Positions 1-5,571 of a stretch of 9,631 nt of DNA are shown here, in pieces. The notes under the pieces were generated by a model. That model was given only the letters and a program-made list of their open reading frames with translations, was not told the DNA's origin and did not search any database. The DNA lies in assembly GCA_015521945.1 (NCBI GenBank), contig WANG01000016.1:1-9631 (forward strand), in the 5' to 3' direction. Source of the stretch: Candidatus Hydrothermarchaeota archaeon (lineage in GTDB: Archaea > Hydrothermarchaeota > Hydrothermarchaeia > Hydrothermarchaeales > BMS3B). Every line of letters begins with the position of its first letter. Positions within the stretch are counted from its first letter, which is position 1. The translations under genes and the position numbers were made by a program.

Positions 1-5
1 AGGAC

Positions 6-77
6 AGCCGAGGGAGGGATTTGAACCCCCGAAAAGCGGATCTGCAGTCCGCCACGTTACCACTCCGTCACCTCGGC
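6..77 (-). tRNA. tRNA-Cys (anticodon GCA)
   Basis: Read on the minus strand this folds as a complete cloverleaf. The acceptor stem is GCCGAGG at the 5' end paired with CCTCGGC at the 3' end. The D arm contains AGTGGTAA, the anticodon stem GCGGA/TCCGC encloses the loop CTGCAGA, and the T arm carries TTCAAAT. The anticodon GCA reads cysteine codons UGC and UGU. The base after the acceptor stem (position 6) is U on the RNA, the discriminator U73 typical of tRNA-Cys and a main identity element for cysteine charging. No CCA is encoded, so it must be added after transcription. The anticodon loop is uninterrupted, so there is no intron at the usual place. Confidence 0.97.
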
Positions 78-104
78 ATTCTGCCGAAACCCCCGAAACC
101 TAAC

Positions 105-115
105 GACATAAATTC
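105..115. promoter_or_regulatory. AT-rich box, possible shared TATA element for tRNA-Cys and PMDh gene
   Basis: ACATAAATT (read as AATTTATGT on the other strand) is the only AT-rich stretch in the 68-bp gap between the divergent tRNA and PMDh genes. It lies about 25-35 bases from both gene starts, the usual archaeal TATA-to-start spacing. A start about 25 bases to the right would give a PMDh mRNA with almost no leader. A start about 25 bases to the left would fall just before the tRNA 5' end. This is inferred from spacing and composition only. Confidence 0.4.
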
Positions 116-145
116 CTCATCTCGGTACCACACCCCCTAACACAC

Positions 146-1282
146 ATGTACCTGACTGCAGAAGAGGAAAAAGCCCTCTCAGGGGAGTACGGGTATGCAA
201 CCCAGAAGGCGATGGAGCTTCTCGTAACCCTGGGAGACGTCAACGGCGCCGAGAGGCTGATTCCCGTCACAAGCGTTCAGGTCTCCGGGGTATCCTACAA
301 GACCATAGGGGATGCGGGGCTTGAGTTTCTCACCGAGTTCTCCAGCAGCGGTGCCAGGGTTAAAGTTCTCACCACCCTCAACCCTGCGGGCGCCCCTCTA
401 AGCGGCGAGCTTCCTGTACCCGAGAGCTTTCTGCGCAGGCAGGAAGAGATTCTCGCAGCCTACAGGAGCCTCGGTGTTGTGCTCTCCTGCACCTGCACCC
501 CCTACTACGCCTGCAACCTTCCCTGCCGTGGAGAGACCATAGCCTGGGCAGAGTCAAGCAGCGTGGCATACGCCAACTCCGTCATAGGAGCCAGAACAAA
601 CCGCGAGAGCTCAATCTCCGCACTCGCCTCCGCCATAACAGGCAAAACCCCACTCTACGGCTTGCACTTGGACGAAAACCGCCAGCCCACCCACCTCGTT
701 GAAGTCACCACAGAGCTCCGTGGAGAGCTTGACTACACCTGCCTCGGGTACCACGTCAGCAGGATGGGAGGAGTCCCCCTCTTCCGGGCTGAAGCATCCC
801 CGGGCTCAGAAGAGCTCAAGGCTCTGGGTGCAGCCCTCGCCACGGGCTCCGTCTCCCTCTTCCACTTTCATAGCGTAACCCCCGGCACCCCTGCTGCACA
901 GGACCTGGAGAAGGTGCAGGTGGGCAGGGAAGAGCTTGAAGAGGCACGCGACACCCTCACCACCTGCGACGACCCCGAGCTCATAGCCCTGGGATGTCCC
1001 CACGCCAGCCTCAGGGAAGTCCTCCAGGTGCTTGAGCATGAGCCCGAGCGTGAGGTCTGGGTCTTCACCAGCGCCCAGGTCAAGCAGCTCGTTGAGCGTC
1101 ACACCGAAGTTCCAGAGACGGTAAAGCTCATACCCGACACCTGCATGGTGGTGGCACCCCTGGAGGAGATGGGCGTAAGGAGCGTTGGCGTAACCTCGGC
1201 AAAGGCAGCCTACTACTCCCTCCACCTCTCCCGCCTCGGGGTCAGGCTGGACACCTTAGAAGCCCTGCTCTCAGGCAAGTAA
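146..1282 (+). CDS. Phosphomevalonate dehydratase large subunit (aconitase X catalytic domain)
   Basis: This 378-residue protein matches the archaeal AcnX large subunit in length and in its opening pattern, with GDVNGAERLIPV near residue 31 and VSGVSYKTIGDAGLEFL near residue 46. The family enzyme dehydrates mevalonate 5-phosphate to trans-anhydromevalonate 5-phosphate in the modified mevalonate pathway that supplies archaeal lipid isoprenoids. It is cytosolic and works with a small swivel-domain subunit. Cysteines in conserved-looking settings are C117 (in CTCTPYY), C284 (in GCPH) and C333 (in DTC); I infer these as candidate iron-sulfur ligands. GETIAWAESS near residue 129 followed by GARTNRES is also typical. 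There is no ribosome binding site before the ATG, but an AT box lies about 35 bases upstream, so the mRNA is probably leaderless. No small-subunit gene is in the window. The last 12 bases overlap the convergent M50 gene. Bacterial AcnX relatives act on hydroxyproline derivatives, but the archaeal context favours phosphomevalonate. Confidence 0.9.
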   Translation: MYLTAEEEKALSGEYGYATQKAMELLVTLGDVNGAERLIPVTSVQVSGVSYKTIGDAGLEFLTEFSSSGARVKVLTTLNPAGAPLSGELPVPESFLRRQEEILAAYRSLGVVLSCTCTPYYACNLPCRGETIAWAESSSVAYANSVIGARTNRESSISALASAITGKTPLYGLHLDENRQPTHLVEVTTELRGELDYTCLGYHVSRMGGVPLFRAEASPGSEELKALGAALATGSVSLFHFHSVTPGTPAAQDLEKVQVGREELEEARDTLTTCDDPELIALGCPHASLREVLQVLEHEPEREVWVFTSAQVKQLVERHTEVPETVKLIPDTCMVVAPLEEMGVRSVGVTSAKAAYYSLHLSRLGVRLDTLEALLSGK

Positions 1283-1825
1283 AAGCAGGAGAAGGGCACC
1301 CCCTGCGATTCCCGCCCACGCCACCGGGTTCCAGCGTATCACCTTGCTTCCATCCAGCGGGGGCACTGGGAGCATATTGAAAAGCGCCAGCCACGCATTA
1401 ATGCTCGCGCCGAAGCCAAATCCCACCAGCAGAAACACGCACCCCACCGCCAGGTTTGCAACCGCCCCCGAGGCTGAGATTATCCCGTCCTCCTGCCTGG
1501 TTATCCCCCTGAAACCGGGCACTATGTACACCGCCCCTGGAGCGATAAAAAGCAGCCTGAAAGCCACCACGAGGAAAAGTGCAATCAGCAGCCCCATCTC
1601 CCACATCCTGTACTCAGCCCAGCATCCAAACCTCTGGGCTGTGAACTTGTGGGCAAGCTCGTGGGCTATAAAGCCGGTGCTCACCCCTACCAGAGCCATA
1701 ATGAACACCCATATCTCGGGTATCCCGCCGCTGTAGTAGAAGGCAAACACGAAGGCTATGCCTACCGCGGACACCCCCAGCTCCTTCAGCTCCCGTGAGG
1801 AGAAGGTAAACCTCAGGTGCTCCAC
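1271..1825 (-). CDS. M50 family (site-2-protease-like) intramembrane metalloprotease
   Basis: This 184-residue polytopic membrane protein carries the zinc motif HELAH at residues 55-59, within a hydrophobic helix, and the second M50 signature NMLPVPPLDG at 150-159, whose D158 is the expected third zinc ligand. Between them lie further hydrophobic segments (about 77-101 and 117-145), and a last helix follows at about 168-184. There is no PDZ domain or CBS pair, so it is a minimal core protease. Family members cut substrates inside or beside the membrane. The start is a GTG that overlaps the preceding gene by 13 bases, so translation is probably coupled. FTFSSRELKEL just after it resembles the opening of archaeal homologues and supports this start over a GTG at codon 18. 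The 3' end overlaps the PMDh gene tail to tail. The substrate is unknown. Confidence 0.88.
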   Translation of the reverse strand: MEHLRFTFSSRELKELGVSAVGIAFVFAFYYSGGIPEIWVFIMALVGVSTGFIAHELAHKFTAQRFGCWAEYRMWEMGLLIALFLVVAFRLLFIAPGAVYIVPGFRGITRQEDGIISASGAVANLAVGCVFLLVGFGFGASINAWLALFNMLPVPPLDGSKVIRWNPVAWAGIAGGALLLLLLA

Positions 1826-2232
1826 CTCCCGCTCGCCGGTATGTCCTCGTAGTACAGGAGGTTGACCTCCGGGGGCATGAGTATCCCCCCTGTCCTGCGC
1901 ACCTCAGCCTTTGCCACCCTGCCCCCGAACTCCACCTCTATAACGTCGCCCTCCCTGCCCCTGCTCAGGGCTCTCCCCAGCTCCCTCCTGGTCAGGGTGC
2001 CGAAGTTGCTCTGGCTGGTGTAGCTCACCAGCACCAGGTCACCCTTCCTCACGCCCCTCATGCTGATAATCTGCCTGAACATGGTGGGAGAAAGCAGGGT
2101 GACGAGCAGGAAAACCAGCACCTTCTGCTCCACCCTCAGCTCAACCATGCTCATGCCCAGGAACACCACAATCAGGAGCAGCAGGTAGAACTTGAAAAAG
2201 GTCAGGACTCTCATGTACGACCACTTTCTCAT
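1813..2232 (-). CDS. Hypothetical protein with two membrane helices and a soluble C-terminal domain
   Basis: I do not recognise this 139-residue protein. Residues about 9-30 and 36-53 are hydrophobic and look like a helical hairpin in the membrane. The rest (about 58-139) is polar, with short beta-like stretches such as KGDLVLVSY and GDVIEVEFGG and a basic middle portion, consistent with a small beta-rich cytosolic domain. I chose the ATG at 2232 because a TATA-like box lies about 25 bases upstream and would give a nearly leaderless message. A GTG two codons earlier (2238), with AAGGATGG ahead of it, is the alternative, and an ATG six codons later is possible. Its 3' end overlaps the M50 protease gene by 13 bases, so the two proteins are probably co-produced and may act together, for example as partner, adaptor or substrate. 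That link is inference. Confidence 0.72.
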   Translation of the reverse strand: MRKWSYMRVLTFFKFYLLLLIVVFLGMSMVELRVEQKVLVFLLVTLLSPTMFRQIISMRGVRKGDLVLVSYTSQSNFGTLTRRELGRALSRGREGDVIEVEFGGRVAKAEVRRTGGILMPPEVNLLYYEDIPASGRWST

Positions 2233-2251
2233 ACCCACAGATTACCATCCT

Positions 2252-2260
2252 TCATAAATC
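2252..2260 (-). promoter_or_regulatory. TATA-like box for the two-helix protein / M50 operon
   Basis: On the minus strand GATTTATGA follows a T-rich, G-flanked stretch. Its centre is about 25 bases before the ATG at 2232, the expected archaeal TATA-to-start distance, so transcription would begin at or very near the start codon. Confidence 0.45.
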
Positions 2261-2262
2261 TC

Positions 2263-2301
2263 AAAAAAAGGAGGAAGGGATGGGAGCCTGTGCGGGCTCC
2301 C
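2263..2301 (-). terminator. Hairpin followed by T tract downstream of the DUF5667 gene
   Basis: GGGAGCC (2282-2288) and GGCTCCC (2295-2301) form a perfect 7-bp stem with a 6-base loop just beyond the DUF5667 stop codon. Further along the minus strand is a run of seven T (2269-2263). The T run is the more important signal for archaeal RNA polymerase; the hairpin may stabilise the 3' end. The T run sits right beside the TATA-like box of the next operon, so the two transcription units meet here. Confidence 0.6.
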
Positions 2302-2311
2302 TTTCAGCCTT

Positions 2312-3301
2312 CTAAGGTCTCAGCTCGCCAGCCTCTGGAGCAGCCTCTTCGGGCGTCTCACCTTCGGCAGAATCGGTATCATCCCGCTCCTCTTCGTGCT
2401 CTTCGTCAAGCAGAGAAGAGCCCCTGCCCGAGCTGTTGTTGGCATCAGCGCTGACCCTATCCTCATCATGCTCCACCTCCACTTCAACCTCAACTATATT
2501 CTCAATCTCTGCCAGGCTCAGGTTCGTGCGCTCCGCTATCTCCCTGAGTATCTCGTCCCTGTCCGTGGTGTTCAGCACGAAGGTGCGCTCCACGCCGTTG
2601 AGCTCCACCTCAACCACCGCCGAGGTGTTCCTGATCTCAACCTCAATCCTGCGCTCGCGCTCGCCATGCTTCTCTTCAACCTCCTTCTCCAGCTCACCGT
2701 CCTCTATCCTGCCCGCACGAGCCCTACCATCGCTCTCGTTCTCGTACTCAATCTCCAGCTCGCCGCCCTCTCTCTCAATCTCAATTTCCCATCCGTCGCC
2801 CCTCATCTCAATCTCAAAGTCCGCGCCCATGGCGGTCATGTTTATCGCCTGAAGTATCGCCGGCCTGGCCTCCTCGGGCACCTCCTTGTACACCCTGGTG
2901 AGCACCTCTATGTGCCTCGCGGTGGTGTTTCTGAGCTTCACCTCAATCTCCGTTACGTTCTTGCCCTCCTTCTCTGCCTTCTCAAGCTCCTTCTCCGCCT
3001 CCTCAAGCTCCTCGGCGTACTCAATGCTCAGCTCCTTTATAACCTCAGTCTTGTTCTTCTCCTTCATCACCTCAAGCTCTGCCAGCCTCTCCTCCGCATA
3101 CCTCAGGCGCAGCTCAGCCTTCTTCGCCGGGTCAAAGGTCAGGCTCACGGCAAGCGCCTCAAACAGCCTGTCAAGGAAGTACAGCGGTGAATCAGGGGTT
3201 ATCCCTGGCTCAACTTCCACTTCCACCTCTACCTCTGCCGAGCCCGCATGCACGGGCTGCAGCAGCACGCCAATGGCAACCAGCAACAGCAGCCACCTCA
3301 T
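2312..3301 (-). CDS. Secreted acidic DUF5667 domain protein, probably N-glycosylated
   Basis: Residues 1-20 form a signal peptide (MRW, a leucine-rich core, then a cut after VHA), so the protein is exported. From about residue 33, PDSPLYFLDRLFEAL, LTFDPAKKAELRLRYAEERL and a long charged helix to about residue 150 match the DUF5667 pattern, a family of unknown function in archaeal and bacterial surface proteins. Residues 66-115 are almost all Glu, Lys, Leu and Ala and probably form a coiled coil. The remainder is beta-like and very acidic, with alternating Glu-Val runs at 23-31 and 270-277. Ten N-X-S/T sequons (N83, 115, 125, 154, 188, 225, 244, 260, 288, 289) suggest archaeal N-glycosylation. 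There is no C-terminal membrane anchor or sorting signal. A perfect ribosome binding site fixes the start. It is a single-gene unit with its own promoter and terminator. The function is unknown; a surface or structural role is inferred. Confidence 0.85.
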   Translation of the reverse strand: MRWLLLLVAIGVLLQPVHAGSAEVEVEVEVEPGITPDSPLYFLDRLFEALAVSLTFDPAKKAELRLRYAEERLAELEVMKEKNKTEVIKELSIEYAEELEEAEKELEKAEKEGKNVTEIEVKLRNTTARHIEVLTRVYKEVPEEARPAILQAINMTAMGADFEIEMRGDGWEIEIEREGGELEIEYENESDGRARAGRIEDGELEKEVEEKHGERERRIEVEIRNTSAVVEVELNGVERTFVLNTTDRDEILREIAERTNLSLAEIENIVEVEVEVEHDEDRVSADANNSSGRGSSLLDEEHEEERDDTDSAEGETPEEAAPEAGELRP

Positions 3302-3306
3302 TTTTC

Positions 3307-3316
3307 ATCACCTCCT
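3307..3316 (-). promoter_or_regulatory. Strong ribosome binding site for the DUF5667 gene
   Basis: AGGAGGTGAT on the minus strand is fully complementary to the anti-Shine-Dalgarno end of archaeal 16S rRNA and lies five bases before the ATG at 3301. It is the best such site in the window, which suggests high translation, and it settles the start codon. Confidence 0.85.
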
Positions 3317-3340
3317 GATTAGAATATACCCCCCAGGTGC

Positions 3341-3350
3341 TACTTAAATT
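3341..3350 (-). promoter_or_regulatory. TATA-like box for the DUF5667 gene
   Basis: AATTTAAGTA on the minus strand would place transcription start near 3321, giving a leader of about 20 bases that includes the ribosome binding site. A second AT stretch, GTATATTC at about 3322-3329, is too close to keep that site in the mRNA and is less likely. Confidence 0.45.
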
Positions 3351-3360
3351 ATCTCCAGAA

Positions 3361-3401
3361 ATCGTTTACGGAAACGGTTGACAACGGTTGACAACGGTTT
3401 A
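3361..3401. repeat. 10-bp-phased ACGGTT repeats with GTTGACAAC palindromes
   Basis: ACGGTT occurs at 3374, 3384 and 3394, exactly 10 bp apart. The units share ACGGTTGACA, the third drifting to ACGGTTTATT, and a related TCGTTTAC lies at 3362. Between units, GTTGACAAC (3377-3385 and 3387-3395) is palindromic about its central base. The cluster lies just upstream of the DUF5667 TATA-like box and downstream of the radical SAM operon. Copies spaced one helical turn apart on one DNA face look like a regulator binding site. The sequence pattern is certain; the regulatory role is inferred. Confidence 0.7.
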
Positions 3402-3415
3402 TTTTAAAAAAATAA
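3399..3415 (-). terminator. AT palindrome with seven-T run ending the radical SAM operon
   Basis: TTATTTT (3399-3405) and AAAATAA (3409-3415) are perfect inverted repeats around AAA. Read on the minus strand this gives a run of seven T about 15 bases after the stop codon of the last operon gene. A T-rich tract soon after a stop codon is the normal archaeal termination signal; the A/T-only stem is weak. Confidence 0.55.
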
Positions 3416-3428
3416 GCATGATTATCGT

Positions 3429-4532
3429 TTATTCATGTGAGCCGTTTCCCTTCTTACCTCCGAACAGCTTCAAGTACTCCCACAGCAGTTTCGGGTACAT
3501 CCTCAGGTTGAAGAGGATGTTGGTCACGAAGTAGCACTCGTGGGTGCAGTGGCACCTGCCGGCGGCTATGTCGGCTATAACCCTCTTTGCCCTCTCGCTC
3601 TCCAGTATCCTGTTCATATCATACCCGTGCTCCCTCAGGTTTCCCAGCTTCTCGCTGAGAATCTCACACGGATACACGTCCCCGTTCTCTGTAACCACCA
3701 GGTTGAGCCTGCCTGCGAAGCAGGGTATGAGCCTCCTGTTTTGCCTGGCGGTTTCGTATATCAGCCTCCTCTGGAGTATGTCCTGGGCGGTCTTCAGCCT
3801 GCTGCCCGCGAAGCTGTAGCTCCCCCGCCTGCTGTCAAGCTTCCTCTCCAGGAAGGAGATGGTCTCCCTGTACTTCTCCAGGTCCACCTGCTTCAGCCCC
3901 GTATCCCTGGGGTTGCCCCTTATGAGGGAGACGGTGTGGGTCCTGATTTCCGGCATCTCCCTCTCAACGAACCTGAGCACGTCCATTACCCTGTCCTGAT
4001 TTGCGCTGCAGAACACCGTGTTCACCCCGAGCTCAAAGTTCGGGTACTTCAGCAGCTCCTTCAGCCTGGAGTAGGTCTCCATAACCTTCTCAAAGTTCCC
4101 CTTCACCCCCCTTATGGCGTCGTGCTCCTTCCCGATGCCGTCAAGCGAGAGCTTCACCACCACCACGCTCTCCGGGCAGCTCTTCAGAATCTCCTCGGTG
4201 CGCTCGTACACCACCTCCGGTAGAAGGGCGTTGGTGGGCAGGGTGAGTATGGAGGGGCGGTTGTTGCGGTAGAATATCCTGGCGATTTCCACTATGTCGT
4301 CCCTGAGGAACACCTCCCCGCCCGAGAACAGCAGCCATAGGAGCTCACCCATGGAGGAGCTGAACCTCTCAATCTCATCCAGGGTGAGCTCCCTCTCCTG
4401 CACCTCTGGCTGCTGGGAGAGGTAGAAGCAGAAGGAGCACCTGGAGTTGCACCTCCTGGTGACGAAGAAGGTCAGCTGTATAACCCTGCTCTTCCTGAAG
4501 ATGTAGGGGGTGTACTTCAGAAAGTAGCGCAT
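3429..4532 (-). CDS. Radical SAM protein with SPASM/twitch-like C-terminal cysteines
   Basis: This protein has about 367 residues. Numbering from the GTG one codon upstream, the motif CxxxCxxC is C29, C33, C36 (TRRCNSRCSFC) and binds the [4Fe-4S] cluster that cleaves SAM. The SAM-contacting GGE is at 72-74, and KLSLDG near 128 is typical of the TIM-barrel core. C-terminal C272, C290, C328, C330 and C334 resemble a SPASM or twitch domain holding an auxiliary iron-sulfur cluster. The last 30 residues are hydrophobic and basic and may touch the membrane. The ATG at 4532 overlaps the glycosyltransferase stop codon (TGATG) with GGAGG seven bases ahead; GTG at 4535 is nearly as good. It is the last gene of a three-gene operon. 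SPASM-type enzymes modify peptides, sugars and lipids. The glycosyltransferase next door favours a sugar or lipid substrate here, but no peptide precursor gene was specifically searched beyond what is listed. Confidence 0.88.
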   Translation of the reverse strand: MRYFLKYTPYIFRKSRVIQLTFFVTRRCNSRCSFCFYLSQQPEVQERELTLDEIERFSSSMGELLWLLFSGGEVFLRDDIVEIARIFYRNNRPSILTLPTNALLPEVVYERTEEILKSCPESVVVVKLSLDGIGKEHDAIRGVKGNFEKVMETYSRLKELLKYPNFELGVNTVFCSANQDRVMDVLRFVEREMPEIRTHTVSLIRGNPRDTGLKQVDLEKYRETISFLERKLDSRRGSYSFAGSRLKTAQDILQRRLIYETARQNRRLIPCFAGRLNLVVTENGDVYPCEILSEKLGNLREHGYDMNRILESERAKRVIADIAAGRCHCTHECYFVTNILFNLRMYPKLLWEYLKLFGGKKGNGSHE

Positions 4533-5569
4533 CACTCAGCCTCCGCCTTTATCCTCCTGATGTTCCCGAACTTCACGTACCTGAGGTAGCGGAGCACCCC
4601 CGCGGCAGCCCCTGCGCCCACGGCGGCGGGGTAGATGAGGGTGTAGTAGGCAACCCCGGCGAGCATGAATCCCCTGCCCAGCTCCCCCAGGGCTCTGAAG
4701 AAGCCTCTGTTGGCGTACAGGTTGGCGGCGTAGATTGGAGGGATGAGGGCGAGGGGCAGCGCAGAGCCGCCCAGAGCGGCGGTGAGCAGCAGCAGGGCTG
4801 AGGAGAAGTAGCACGCCACGTTCAGCTTCAGCTCCCTGGAAGCCGCCCCCGAGTCCTGGGTGATGTCCCGGTTGTCAAGGGAGTACATGGTCCAGTACAT
4901 GCTCTTCTTCACGGCGTTCCTCAGGGAGCGGTACAGGTTGAAGTTGAACACGTGCTTAACCATCGCCTGCGGGTCCATCACCACCCTGTATCCTGCGCGC
5001 TTTGCCCTGTGGCAGAACTCCACATCCTCAACGCTCGCCGCCACACCTATGTAGGAGCCCTCTATGAACCCGCCCAGCTTCAGGAACACCTCCCGGTCAA
5101 CAGCCATGCAGTGGGTGGCAACGTAGTCAGGATTCTCTGGGTTCCTGCTCTCGCAGTAGTTGACGTACACCGACTGGAAGGTGCTGAAGAAGCTCTCCCT
5201 GTCCTCCGGTACCTTGGTGTAGGTGCCCCCCACTATCTCGGCACCCGTCCTGAGCTTGGTTTCAATCATCCTCCGTATGGTGTCCTCAAGCATGATGCAG
5301 TCGGCGTCAATGAAGAGGAGCACCTCACCCCCTGCGTTCTTTGCGCCCGTGTTCCTCGCCCTGGAAACACCCGCATGCTCGTCAAAGGGTATGAGCTTCA
5401 CTGGGTAGGAGCGGCATATCTCCCTGGTTCTGTCGGTGGAGCAGTCATCAACAACCACAACCTCAAAGTCCGGGTAATCAGAGCGGAACACGGCATCAAG
5501 GCACTTGCCTATGACCTTCTCGCCGTTGTGCACGGGTATTACAACCGAAACTCTGGGAAGCTTCTGCAT
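4532..5569 (-). CDS. Family 2 glycosyltransferase with C-terminal membrane helices
   Basis: This 345-residue protein begins with the GT-A fold pattern of GT2 enzymes. VSVVIPVHNGE is at about 7-17, VVVVDDCSTDRT at 37-48, and the metal- and nucleotide-binding DAD is at 88-90. AVDREVFLKLGGF at about 156-168 and VEDVEF at 180-185, which contains the usual ED and catalytic-base region, complete the core. Residues about 251-285 and 300-323 are strongly hydrophobic and likely form two or three helices that anchor it to the membrane. Members transfer a sugar from a nucleotide or dolichol-phosphate donor to a lipid, polysaccharide or protein. The ATG lies two bases after the upstream stop codon, with GAGGAG ahead of it, and its own stop overlaps the next gene, so translation is coupled. 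The membrane anchor and the radical SAM neighbours suggest a lipid-linked acceptor. Donor and acceptor cannot be told from sequence. Confidence 0.9.
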   Translation of the reverse strand: MQKLPRVSVVIPVHNGEKVIGKCLDAVFRSDYPDFEVVVVDDCSTDRTREICRSYPVKLIPFDEHAGVSRARNTGAKNAGGEVLLFIDADCIMLEDTIRRMIETKLRTGAEIVGGTYTKVPEDRESFFSTFQSVYVNYCESRNPENPDYVATHCMAVDREVFLKLGGFIEGSYIGVAASVEDVEFCHRAKRAGYRVVMDPQAMVKHVFNFNLYRSLRNAVKKSMYWTMYSLDNRDITQDSGAASRELKLNVACYFSSALLLLTAALGGSALPLALIPPIYAANLYANRGFFRALGELGRGFMLAGVAYYTLIYPAAVGAGAAAGVLRYLRYVKFGNIRRIKAEAE

Positions 5570-5571
5570 AC

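Noticed and set aside
2396..3190. Long plus-strand open frame of 264 codons opposite the DUF5667 gene
   Set aside because: It is the complement of a Glu-Val-Lys-rich coding sequence and yields Leu/His-rich low-complexity protein. The minus-strand gene has a signal peptide, domain match and a perfect ribosome binding site.
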